Shown: positions 1 to 9,248 of the stretch, in pieces
Numbering within the stretch: the first letter of the stretch is position 1
Layout: every line of letters begins with the position of its first letter
Assembly: GCA_963678675.1 (NCBI GenBank)
Contig: OY783192.1
Location: forward strand, 12,457,924-12,521,923
Direction: 5' to 3'
Length of the DNA: 64,000 nt
DNA from: Xiphydria camelus
Taxonomy: Eukaryota; Arthropoda; Insecta; Hymenoptera; Xiphydriidae
Program-made: the position numbers and the translations under genes
Notes under the pieces: generated by a model
Databases searched by the model: none
What the model was told of the DNA's origin: nothing
Seen by the model: the letters and a program-made list of their open reading frames with translations, nothing else

Positions 1-234
1 CCTCTCTCTCTCTCTCTCCCTCCCTCCCTCCCTCCCTCCCTCTCTCCCTCCCCCTCCCTCCCCTCCCTCCCTCCCTCCCTCTCTCCCTCCCTCCCTCCCT
101 CCCTCCCTCCCTCCCTCCCTCCCTCCCCTCCCTCCTCCCTCCCTCCCTCCCTCCCTCCCTCCCTCCCTCCCTCTCCTCTCTCTCGCTCTCTCTCTCCCTC
201 CCTCCCTCCCTCCCTCCCCTCCCCCTCCCTCTCT

Positions 235-325
<91 letters not shown>

Positions 326-354
326 CCTCCCTCCCTCCCTCCCTCCCTCCCTCC

Positions 355-403
<49 letters not shown>
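1..403. repeat. Pyrimidine simple repeat, (CCCT)n and (CT)n
   Basis: Almost uninterrupted CCCT tetranucleotide and CT dinucleotide runs on the plus strand, alternating in blocks. No coding signal. The window edge cuts it, so its full length is unknown. Homopurine-homopyrimidine tracts like this can adopt triplex structure. Confidence 0.97.
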
Positions 404-407
<4 letters not shown>

Positions 408-765
408 GGGATTTTAAAACACTTTCGTGCGTTGAAATGGATGCAGAAGACTGTATGAACCCGTGCCATTCGGCGCGCACCCCGAACGCCTCCACCGATT
501 TCTTTTTTTTTTATTACGGAAAACTTTCTAAGCTGTACATCTCACTTCCGCTTATCCTTGACGCAAAGTATTTTCACTAAATCCTTTTTCTCCCCTCCAC
601 TCTGTACTGGAAATACTTTTCCGGTTTCCTAAAAATCCTCAGTTCTTGACGAGTCGACATCCCGGATAGTACGATTCTCGAAACCCAATAACACTTTCGT
701 GCGTTGAAATGAATGTCGAAAAATTAGTGAATTTGGTTTACGGGCACAAATGTTTGAATAAAAGT
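404..765. other. Unassigned stretch with a 22-bp direct repeat
   Basis: No gene recognised. A block containing CACTTTCGTGCGTTGAAATG occurs at about 419-440 and again at about 690-711, 271 bp apart, which suggests a duplicated or repeat-derived segment. Confidence 0.5.
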
Positions 766-779
766 CTAAATAAAATAAG

Positions 780-946
780 TATATTTTTTACTTCCTTTCC
801 TCAAAGTTACAATAAATCGTTCTTCAGGTGATATTGTGTCGCGAAAGTTACTGTATTTAGTCAGGTTAGGTCGTATAATGTTTAGAATATATTCAAAAGT
901 TTCTTTCTCCATGCGTAGATAACCATGAAACAGCATATGGTCATTA
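780..946 (-). pseudogene. PIF/Harbinger transposase N-terminal fragment
   Basis: On the minus strand the reading frame contains HGYLRMEKETFEYILNIIRP, followed by an ISPEERFIVTLR motif. This is the N-terminal region of PIF/Harbinger transposases, where an FRM-type motif is followed by ISPEERLAVTLRFLATG in the family. The frame departs from the family soon after TLR, and the DDE catalytic core is absent. On the other side the fragment is cut by the palindromic element that begins at 949. Seen: the motif order. Known: family motifs. Inferred: a dead remnant. A short open frame continuing beyond the palindrome, near 1955-1981, could be the preceding part, but the joined frame contains a stop, so I do not claim it. 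Confidence 0.65.
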
Positions 947-948
947 TA

Positions 949-1949
949 CAGGGTGAGCCAAATGTATGGAAACGGTGGAATAACTTTCGAGGGAGACATT
1001 TTGAAGAAAAATGTTTCAAACAAAACATTTAGGATTTTTCCCTGGCCATCCAATGGTGACCTTGAATCTGACCATGAACTCGACCTTGAAGGTCATTACA
1101 AGGTCAAGGTCGCTTTTTTAAATGGGAACCCCTATTTTTTATGGCGGATTTGGAAGGAGCGAAAAATTTTACGTCCGAATATGACCTTTGACCTTGACCT
1201 TGGACTCAAGGTAAAGGTCAACGATCAAATAGGAAAGTTTTAGGTTTTTTCCCTGGCCATCTAATGGTAACCATGAATCTGACCTTGACCTCGACCTTGA
1301 AGTTCATTCCAAGTTCAAGGTATCTTTTTTAAATGGCAACCTACATTTTTTATGGTGTTAGCAACCGGCCACTTAAGGCAAGGTGACATGAGCACAAAAT
1401 TTTGGATAAATCGGTGGATATTCCAAAATTTTGCCACTATCTTGGATCCATCATCTTGTATTGAAGTATTTTCAAAATCTATCTTCAGAATCGTAATCAG
1501 CAACCCAAAAAAACCCCCGTACCAAATTTCAGATAAATCGGTGGATACAAAATGTAGGTTGCCATTTAAAAAAGATACCTTGAACTTGGAATGAACTTCA
1601 AGGTCGAGGTCAAGGTCAGATTCATGGTTACCATTAGATGGCCAGGGAAAAAACCTAAAATTTTCCTATTTGATCGTTGACCTTTACCTTGAATCCAAGG
1701 TCAAGGTCAAAGGTCATATTCGGACGTAAAATTTTCCGCTCCTTCTAAATCCGCCATAAAAAATAGGGGTTCCCATTTAAAAAAGTGACCTTGACCTTGG
1801 AATGACCTTCAAGGTCGAGTTCATGGTCAGATTCAAGGTCACCATTGGATGGCCAGGGAAAAATCCTAAATGTTTTGTTTGAAACATTTTTCTTCAAAAT
1901 GTCTCCCTCGAAAGTTATTCCACCGTTTCCATACATTTGGCTCACCCTG
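949..1949. mobile_element. 1-kb palindromic element, CAGGGTG ends, TA target duplication
   Basis: The first about 400 bp (949-1352) are the reverse complement of the last about 400 bp (1546-1949) with few mismatches. Both ends read CAGGGTGAGCCAAATG and are flanked by TA (947-948 and 1950-1951). The arms carry many copies of the AAGGTCA / TGACCTT motif. The 190-bp centre holds a duplicated AAATCGGTGGATA segment. No transposase. The ends resemble the other CAGGGTG elements in this window, two of which carry IS630/Tc1-mariner transposase remnants. It is inserted into a PIF/Harbinger fragment. Confidence 0.88.
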
Positions 1950-1951
1950 TA

Positions 1952-3164
1952 TATAAGATTTAGCAAGAATCTCTCCTCCAAGGTAAGCTACCCTCTCTCT
2001 ATCTCTTAAAGCAATTAAATAATGGCTTGTGTGCTGTAAGGAAACTATTCGCTAATGGGAGCACGTATCAGACTCCTTCAAAAATATAGGTATGCACTAT
2101 ATTCGACAAAGAGTAGTATTCGACAAAGAGTAGTACGTTCGTTTAAAATTGTACATAGTTACACGAACTGTTGATTCAGCTACTTCAACCAAACGATTTT
2201 TGTTTCAAATAAATATACGGTAAATCAAAATATCGATTTAGTTACTTCTATTATTATAAATATTCGATCGTTGCAACCACACGTTGCATTGACGCAATTA
2301 ATAAAGTAAAAATTACATTTATAAAGTAAAAATTTGATTCAATTAACGATTGCATTGAATGAAACAAACAAAACTCCAATGCAACTATGTACTTCAGTAA
2401 GACAACTGATCGGTTGTTTAATGGAATTAAATGTAAATAAACACTGTGCTATATTCAAGCATGGATGTATTTGATTTTATCAATCACCATAACAGACAAG
2501 GCAATGAATTGTTTGTATCAAATAAAATTTGATACATTCAAATAAATATTTATTTCCTTTAACGATCCATGTAATTGCAATAAATACTCTCTTTATGCGA
2601 ATAATCCTTGGTGTAGTTAATTCAAAAATGCATTTTCTTATTTTAAAAATCCTGTAATCAGTTTAACGCTAATTCTTAATTATTTCAAATAAAATTTGGT
2701 AAAAGTAATTACATGCACTCTCATTGAAACAATTACATAATTTTATTGTTGTGAATAAACAATTACTTACGACCCAGCAAGTAATTTATGTGGTGAATTC
2801 AATTAAATATTCAGTGCTTCAATTAAATTTATTTCTCAGCATATATAAGAAACCATACGATTTTTCTATTAAGCTATTTTTTTTTAATTTCTTTCTATTT
2901 TCGAAATAGCTTAAAGGGGTCCCGAGTCGAAATTCGGACCTACTACCTCTACTTTAACCTCAAGATCCTAGGGCCGTTCAGGAGGACATACAAGATTCTA
3001 AAGAGGACTTCCTTCTATTGAATTTATGTCTTACTTAATACTTCAAAAGTGGCACGTATTCCAATTCTTTTACTTAGAGGATCAAAATAGGGCATGCTTA
3101 GAACCTATAATAACCCTCTCGATCCTACATGGAGAAAAGAGGGTTAGAGAAGAGAGAGTATACC
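1952..3164. other. AT-rich stretch without a recognised feature
   Basis: AT-rich sequence with frequent AATTACAT-like and TTGAAT-like words, consistent with intron or old decayed repeat. No open frame resembling a protein family and no inverted or tandem repeat that I could follow. Confidence 0.5.
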
Positions 3165-3755
3165 GGGTGTTCTCAAATCTCTGACCCAGAGGAAAACCCT
3201 ATGTTCATTAAAAAACTACAAACATAATGCAATTGATTTTATTGAAATCCGTTAAGAATTTACGGAGAAATTAATTACTGTAAAGTGGGGATACTTTGTG
3301 ACGGGGGGTGGGGGGAGGGGGGGCACTGTCACAGAGCATAAAATTATAAACTCTCCAATTTTACACCCAAATTTGTAATAATACTTCCCCGATACCTAAT
3401 GGGTATGCAACTATACTTATTGTTGTGCGCGACTGTCTAATTGCCGACGCCAACCACGACAGCATTCCAGTGCTACACGAGCTGTCAAAGTGTTGACAAC
3501 TGCACGTTGCGCCGTTCAGCGTAAATTTTGTGTTGGCAAGCGTGTTATGAATTTTATACGTAAAATTAGGTAAGCGCATATTGAAATATGGTCTTTTGGG
3601 AAAGCATGGCCTGATTTTTACCTTAATTCCTTATGTTTGAAATAAACTGTGTTAAATTACGTAAAAAATCAGCAATATAAGGGCTTACTTTGTGATAAGC
3701 TAAAACTACGTAAACTATGCAAACATACGAATGCAGCACATCATTTTGTTTCAGC

Positions 3756-4095
3756 ATGCCGCGTGAACATAAACGTCAACTTGGGGCGCGAAGTTACAAG
3801 AATTGCACACCCGAAAAGTTAGATGCTGCACTCACAGAAGTAAAAAACTAAGAAACTCAGTTTACGCAAGGCAGCAGAAAAGTATCAAATACATTATAAC
3901 ACTCTCTGGGTGAAACTGAAAGAGAAACATACCCCACCACATGGAAAACCAAGGGTTTTTACCGATGAAGAAGAAAATGCTTTTACTGCACATGTAATAG
4001 CAATGTCGCTATGAAAAATCTTTATGAAAATTGAAGCACCACGAAAGCGAGGAAGAAGAGAAATTTGTGATGTTCCGGAAATCAGCTGTACTTAA
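3756..4095 (+). pseudogene. pogo/Tigger-like transposase N-terminal remnant
   Basis: From the ATG at 3756 the frame reads MPREHKRQLGARSYKN and continues to a stop at 3849. In another frame it then gives LRKAAEKYQIHYNTLWVKLK, followed by HGKPRVFTDEEENAF. This is the psq/CENP-B-type helix-turn-helix order of insect pogo-like transposases (a helix-turn-helix, then a G-x-P linker and a second DNA-binding domain). A basic APRKRGRR segment before the final stop looks like the C-terminal tail, so the DDE domain has been deleted between them. Frameshifts and stops make it non-functional. It sits just inside the left end of the element at 3278. Confidence 0.75.
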
Positions 4096-4867
4096 TGAGT
4101 CTTAACTTTAGCCTTATTTTACAAGTTCCTTACGTTTTGTGATATGTAAGAATTTTTTTATGTTCGTTAAGTGTTTGGTACTAATTTAGTAGTTAATATG
4201 TTTTTATATTGATGAAATGAAGACTTTAATTTGCATTGTCAAAAAGTGCGTAATTTTATCCCATGATGACTTTTTACTGCTTTAAACTCTATATGCTATT
4301 TCTAAACATCAGCCACAGAGGATACTTCGTGCTAGCGCTACTTTAAACGCAACAGAATACATAATTTTACAAAATGTCACAAAGTAACCCTGACTCCCGG
4401 GGTTAAATTCTGATGCCTACTTTAATTTCCTTTTTTCAAAACTATCTGACTTTAAACTTTTTAACATTAGGGTAAACCACCCAGTTATCGGACACCTTGC
4501 AGTTATTGGACAGTCTGATTGAAATAAATGAAAACAAGATTCCTAGTTTTTACTTAAATAAATATTATCAAAAACCATACCTGGCTTATTGATTCTTGAC
4601 TGTCCAATTACTGGATTGAGTATTTCCAAAAACTAAGAACATTGTCTAATAACTAAGTTTTTTGACTTGATCCCAGTTTTTTATTGTTGGAAATAGGGAA
4701 TTTGCAGAAATTTTTTTTAAATCATAAATGGATTGAGCACATAAAAAAATTTGGGACGTGTTTTTTAAAATTTTTTTTCTGACGCGAAGTTAAGCCGTAA
4801 AAAATTAATAAAGTTTGCGATAAACTCCGCCCACTTGAAACAGCTGGTCGAGCGGCACGCTGCGCCG

Positions 4868-5646
4868 TGATGTCACTTCATTGTAAACGGTTCGCTTGCG
4901 CGCCTTCTAGTACAGTAAACGGGCCGAGAAAATCAACTTTGTTGTTCACTTTTCTTTACAAGTGTCCGAGTTTTTGTTTTTGGTGATTGCGATATTTCAT
5001 TACCTTTAAAACAAAACAAAAATCATCGAAAAATATCAATTTTTAGTGAAGTTAGAGGCATTTGATTACAAGAGCGCGCGGGCGCTACGGCGCGTATTTA
5101 TGTACAAAATGCGATATCTCGAGAACTATTCATCGTAACAAAATGAGATAAAAACCAATCATTTCGTCTTGAAATTCTCTAAATCTTTTCTGCAGTATGT
5201 CTCAATATAACTTCTGTTATATTATTCACAGTTTTCGAGATATTTAACCTTAGATAGCTAACCTTCCTATAATATAAAGGTTAAATATCTCGAAAACTAT
5301 TGAGAAGTTATCGAGACATACTGCAGAAAAAATTTAGAGAATTTCAAGACGAAACGATTGGTTTTCACCTCATTTTGTTACGATGAATAGTTCTCGAGAT
5401 ATCGCATTTTGTACATAAATACGCGCCGTAGCGCCCGCGCGCTCTTATAATCAAATGCCTCTAACTTCACTAAAAATGGATATTTTTCGATGATTTTTGT
5501 TTTGTTTTAAAGGTAATGAAATGTTGCAATCATCAGAAACAAAAACTCGGACACTTGTAAAGGAAAATGGACAACAAAGTTTATTTTCTCGGCCGGTCTA
5601 CTGTACTAGAAGGCGCGCAGCGAACCGTTTACAATGAAGTGACGTC
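4868..5646. repeat. Long near-perfect foldback, two arms of about 375-385 bp
   Basis: Left arm about 4868-5253 and right arm about 5278-5646 are reverse complements with only scattered mismatches, separated by about 25 bp. Shared blocks include AAAATGCGATATCTCGAGAA, GGTTAAATATCTCGAAAAC at the centre and TTCATTGTAAACGGTTCGC at the outer ends. No coding content. RNA across it would form a very long hairpin. Confidence 0.9.
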
Positions 5647-5949
5647 AAGATACCAGTGCTGCCCATAACGCGGCGTTTCACTGGGAAGGCGTGGCTATGC
5701 TACTTTTAAAGTAATGTTTTTGGGGTAGAAGTTTTTGTTATCATGTTTTTTTTACTATTGGTACTGTGTTTTGAATAACTAATTATTATGTCTGCTGTGT
5801 TTCATGCATAATAAAATTGTATGCAAATTCCCTATTATATTCTTTCCAACTTAAAATTGTAAATTACTAGAATGTAAAGCCAATATACAAGGTACGCGCG
5901 CGATCCAAATATTTCCGGAATATTTTATTAAAAACCCACAAGATACATT

Positions 5950-6390
5950 TTAATCTATAACGTCAACATCGCCTTCAAAGTAGTTTCCTTGTGAAGCTAC
6001 ACACTTATCCCAGCACTCCTGCCAAGCTTGGAACGCTCTCTGGAAGTCTTCCTGAGTAATCATATTAACACGTTCCGTGTCGAAGCATTTTCGCTGTTTC
6101 GGCCGGTGAGTGCCAGGCCCCGAAATCACAGGTCTGCCTGTGCGTGCCGGGCTTATAACTTTGGTAAAATTTGTCGTATTGGTTATTTTTCAATACCTAT
6201 GAATTAGTTTTACTTCGCGCTACCAGGTGGTAAGGTTAGTTATAACGGAAATTCTTGTGCGGCCCAGAAATTCGTTTGCCGCCATATGGCGGCGCGTGGC
6301 ACGGAACGTGTTAAGGATGGTTTGCGATTCCTCTTGGATCGCCTGAATCGAAACAAATCTTCTCCCCTTCAAATGCCGTTTTAAGGATTC
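5950..6390 (-). pseudogene. Mariner transposase C-terminal fragment, reverse copy, interrupted
   Basis: On the minus strand the sequence encodes the mariner C-terminus ending CVASQGNYFEGDVDVID before a stop at 5950-5952. It parallels the plus-strand copy at 7155-7346. It is split by a 242-bp TTAA insertion at 6069-6310. Apart from that insertion it aligns codon by codon with the other copy. Only the region after the second catalytic aspartate is present, so it is not functional. Confidence 0.75.
6069..6310. mobile_element. 242-bp TTAA-flanked inverted-repeat element (piggyBac-type MITE)
   Basis: Begins CACGTTCCGTG and ends CACGGAACGTG, flanked by TTAA at 6065-6068 and 6311-6314. The uninterrupted sequence exists in the sister mariner copy at about 7225-7240 (inverse AATCATATTAAGGATGG), so the insertion is exact with a 4-bp TTAA duplication. 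That is the target preference of piggyBac transposases. No coding capacity. Confidence 0.9.
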
Positions 6391-6949
6391 TCGAGCGTTA
6401 TACTAAAAATAGTGAGAAATGCTTGAAAATGATTGCATTCGGTAGATTGAAGTAAAAAAAAAATTCAGTTAAATTTTAAAGTCTTTTAGGAAGCTCGTTG
6501 CAAAGATTTTTAAATAACAAAATAACATGTGTTCTTATGGGTTATAGCTAAGAAACCGCGATATTTCTGAGAAAAATAGTGAAAAAATTCTGAAATTTTT
6601 TGAACAGCAAGTTTAATGAACTAAAGTCATCTATACCAATTTTCACGTTCATTAAGAAGCCTGTTATTTTTTTATTAATTGTTCGTTATAAATTTAACCT
6701 TTGATAAGTCAATGTGGCAACGTTGCATGACGTCACAACATGACCAGATGTTTTGGGCTCCATTTTTGAACTCACAGATACACACAAATACTACTATACG
6801 TCAAACATACTTTAGAGTGTTACTGTACTTCAGTGGACTAACTTTTAGCAGGGAAAAAGCCCCTGTACCGCTCGAGAAACCTTAATTGCGGGAAAAGAAA
6901 AAAATCTGCTAGAGCAAGATCTGGGGAGTAGTTCAAGCGTTTTCATATT

Positions 6950-7348
6950 TTGAGACGATTGAGAGAAAATGTTCGACGCAAACGTCCGGAGAAATGGCGT
7001 GCGCGTGGACCTGCACTGTGGGTGTTGCAACATGACAACGCGCCGTCGCATACCGCGGCGGTTGTGCAGAACTTCCTGATGCGTAATCACATGGAAACTC
7101 TTGAACACCCACCCTACTCCTCAGATCTTGTTTCAGTAGACATTTTTCTTTTTCCGCAATTGAAACGGCATTTGAAGTGGAGAAGATTTGTTTCGATTCA
7201 GGCGATCAAAGAGGAATCGCAAGCCATCCTTAATATGATTACTCAGGAAGACTTCCGGAGAGCGTTCCAAGCTTGGCAGGAGCGCTTGGATAAGTGTGTA
7301 GCTTCACAAGAAAACTACTTTGAAGGCGATGTTGACGTTATAGGTTAA
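6950..7348 (+). pseudogene. Mariner transposase C-terminal half
   Basis: The 132-codon frame contains RPEKWRARGPALWVLQHDNAP, then SHTA, then HPPYSSDLVSVDIFLFPQLK. These are the second (HDNAPSHT) and third (PYSPDLAPCDFFLF) catalytic blocks of mariner transposases with DD34D geometry. The third block is altered: the residues after SSDL are VSVDIF rather than APCDFF, so an aspartate is still near but the motif is damaged. The first catalytic block and the N-terminal DNA-binding domain are missing, so it cannot be an active enzyme. It ends ENYFEGDVDVIG. Confidence 0.85.
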
Positions 7349-8330
7349 AATGTATCTTGTGGGTTTTTAATAGAATATTCCAGAAATGTTTGGATCGTAC
7401 CTCGTATTTTCAATTAAAACGAGCCACCACTCATCTCTCTAGGTAGAAAAACATATTTTTAACACGCGGTCTCAAATTTTGTAAAATCCTTAAGTGTCCA
7501 ACAACTGGGTGGTTTACCGTATATGAAAGAGGAAGGTTTAAACTCATGACTGATAATTTTTGTTTTAAGATTTAAGCGATAATAATATTTCTAGAAACAA
7601 AAAACTCCAAAAGTTATCACAAAGTATCCTCAATTTACGGTATTAAAAAGTAATTAATATTTTGAATTTATTCGGCATTGATGACGTTATATCAAGGCTC
7701 ATGAAGATAATATTTAGAATAACGATAGCACCTGCGATTATCATTAGAAGCCTTGATATGACGTCATCAATGCCGAATAAATTCAAAATATTAATTACTT
7801 TTTAATAATTATCTAATTTTTCCGTAAATTCTTAACGGATTTCAATAAAATCAATTGCATTATGTCCGTAATTTTTTAATGAACAAGACAACAAACAATG
7901 AACAATTACGAGAAAGTTGATCATAGGAAGATATGCTACGTAGTACTCTGTATACAGGGCGTTACTTAATGGTAGGCCGTAATTGCAAGGGCACATTACT
8001 GAATCAATTTCCAGTAGAAAAGTTCATAGGTTTGTTCCTGCAGAGAATCCGTGACTAATCCCTGACAGTTGGTGATTTGTACGTAGTGCGCATGTGCGGA
8101 CTTTGACTAGTCAGGGATTTTTGTTGGAACACCGAACGCACTATACTCTAGTGGTGACGACAGTAATTAATTTTAGAAGAGAGCAAACCTAACCTTTTTA
8201 ATTTTCGACTAAGGTTATTGTTATTTTGTTTTATACACTACTAGTAGTGTAACAAAAATATGGATGAAAACTCAGGTACAAAGAATAGAAAGGTAATACG
8301 GTTTGGCGAACAAGGGTTGCAAACGTACAG

Positions 8331-8867
8331 TCAGTTAAGTAAGAGCGTGTATGGCATTATTCATAAAGAAATTATTCAACAATGTTTTTTTCCACGTACA
8401 TACGTTTGACATGTTCCAAGGCAATGCGCAATTATGTTAATAATGAGTCCAATCACCACCATCGACAATCACTTGGCATCCTCGAGGCATAGTATCCACC
8501 CATTTTTCGACGTATTCGCGGGGAAGTGCCTTCCAAACGCGTCGAATTTCTCAGGATAGCTACTTCACAGTGAACACGTTTTCATAAACAAGCAGAAGCT
8601 TGGACGAAAACGTGTCTTCACTGTGAAGCAGCTATCCCAATAAATTCGACACATTTGGAAGGCACTTCCCCATAAATACGCTGAAAATTTGATGGATAGT
8701 ATGCCTCGGAGATGCCAAGCAATAATCGATGGTGGTAATTGAACTCATTATTAACCAAATTGTGCATTGCCTTCGACCATATCAAACGTATGTATATGTC
8801 GAAAGAAACATTGTTTAATAATGTCTTCATGAATAACGCCGCACACGCTCTTACTTAACAGACTATA
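8331..8867. repeat. Palindrome of two inverted Tc1-like transposase 3' ends
   Basis: Arms of about 260 bp (8331-8590 and 8607-8867) meet at a TCACAGTGAA..TTCACTGTGA centre. Each arm, read outward, encodes the C-terminus of a Tc1-like transposase. The minus-strand copy reads WKALPREYVEKWVDTMPRG before a stop. The plus-strand copy reads WKALPHKYAENLMDSMPRR before a stop. The family tail is a W-x-x-L-P..SMPRRCQAVI motif followed closely by the stop. No catalytic residues are included. The two arms have diverged independently. Confidence 0.82.
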
Positions 8868-9041
8868 CTTACAATCTCACGTCCTTCACAGAACGCTAAT
8901 TGCCGGACGGATCGGAGTAAGCCATCCCCGCAGTGGCCAGCTTAATAAATACCGCTATACACCATGGAATATGTATTGTAACGGGGAGAAATAACGGATT
9001 CCATAGATAACCGTGTAAATCTGATACCTGGCTTGCCATGT

Positions 9042-9248
9042 ACCCGGGTTCACGGATTTTGAACATAGTGACTTTTCAAAATGTCATATTTCAATATACT
9101 AACCAATGAATAATTAATTATCATGCTTTCATTAGCCAGGGCAAAAGCCGCATTAGCTAATGAAAGTTTGACATTTAATTGCTAATTGGCTGTTACGTTT
9201 TAAAATTACATTTTCAAGTCATTATGTTCAGAATCCGTGAACCCGGGT
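9042..9248. mobile_element. Short palindromic MITE, ACCCGGGTTCACGG ends
   Basis: Begins ACCCGGGTTCACGGATTTTG and ends with its inverse. The inner arms also mirror each other (GAACATAGTGACTTTTCAAA against the inverse at about 9205-9230). A third half-copy, CCCGGGACCACGGATTC, follows at about 9255, as if another copy was abutted and lost. No coding capacity. About 9270-9540 shows no clear feature. Confidence 0.7.

Larger units (their letters stand above)
5888..7404. mobile_element. Foldback built from two inverted mariner 3' halves
   Basis: The left terminal region, read on the minus strand, and the right terminal region, read on the plus strand, encode the same mariner transposase C-terminus and end in the same terminus (GATCCAAA..TTTC..GAATATT, then AAAACCCACAAGATACAT). 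TA flanks the ends (5886-5887, 7405-7406). No mariner 5' end is present, so this is a tail-to-tail inverted duplication rather than one normal copy. The left half is interrupted by the TTAA element 6069-6310. Confidence 0.78.
4470..7519. mobile_element. TA-flanked TIR element nested in the pogo-like copy
   Basis: The left end GGTAAACCACCCAGTTATCG and the right end, inverse GGTAAACCACCCAGTTGTTG, form about 28-bp inverted repeats. TA flanks both (4468-4469, 7520-7521). No transposase of its own is recognisable. The interior is occupied by a foldback (4868-5646) and an inverted mariner pair (5888-7404). Confidence 0.75.
3278..7640. mobile_element. pogo-like DNA transposon (internally deleted, carrying nested elements)
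   Basis: The left end CTGTAAAGTGGGGATACTTT is matched in inverse at the right end (7613-7640). TA duplications lie at 3276-3277 and 7641-7642. Near the left end is a broken pogo/Tigger-type transposase N-terminus (3756-4095). The catalytic core is missing, so the copy is non-autonomous. A second block resembling the terminus lies at about 4375, possibly a subterminal repeat. The element hosts the insertion 4470-7519. The TA duplication and pogo-type protein agree with the class. Confidence 0.75.
3203..7881. mobile_element. Palindromic element split by a pogo-like insertion
   Basis: The stretch 3203-3277 (TTCATTAAAAAACTACAAAC onward) is the inverse of about 7800-7881. After removal of 3278-7640, the sequence from 7641 completes the left arm, down to a GATGACGTTATATCAAGGCT block. 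The mirror arm then begins at about 7745 with its inverse, so the original element was one compact palindrome of roughly 320 bp. The left edge is preceded by ACCGGGTGTTCTCAAATC, which may be a mutated CAGGGTG-type end. The right-hand counterpart of that end is not visible. Confidence 0.72.

Noticed and set aside
1..403. Telomeric or CRISPR-like array
   Set aside because: CCCT/CT runs have neither the insect TTAGG telomere unit nor spacers; simple sequence only.
1955..1981. Continuation of the Harbinger fragment beyond the palindrome (MEERFLLNLI)
   Set aside because: Joining across the TA insertion gives a stop and no frame continuity.
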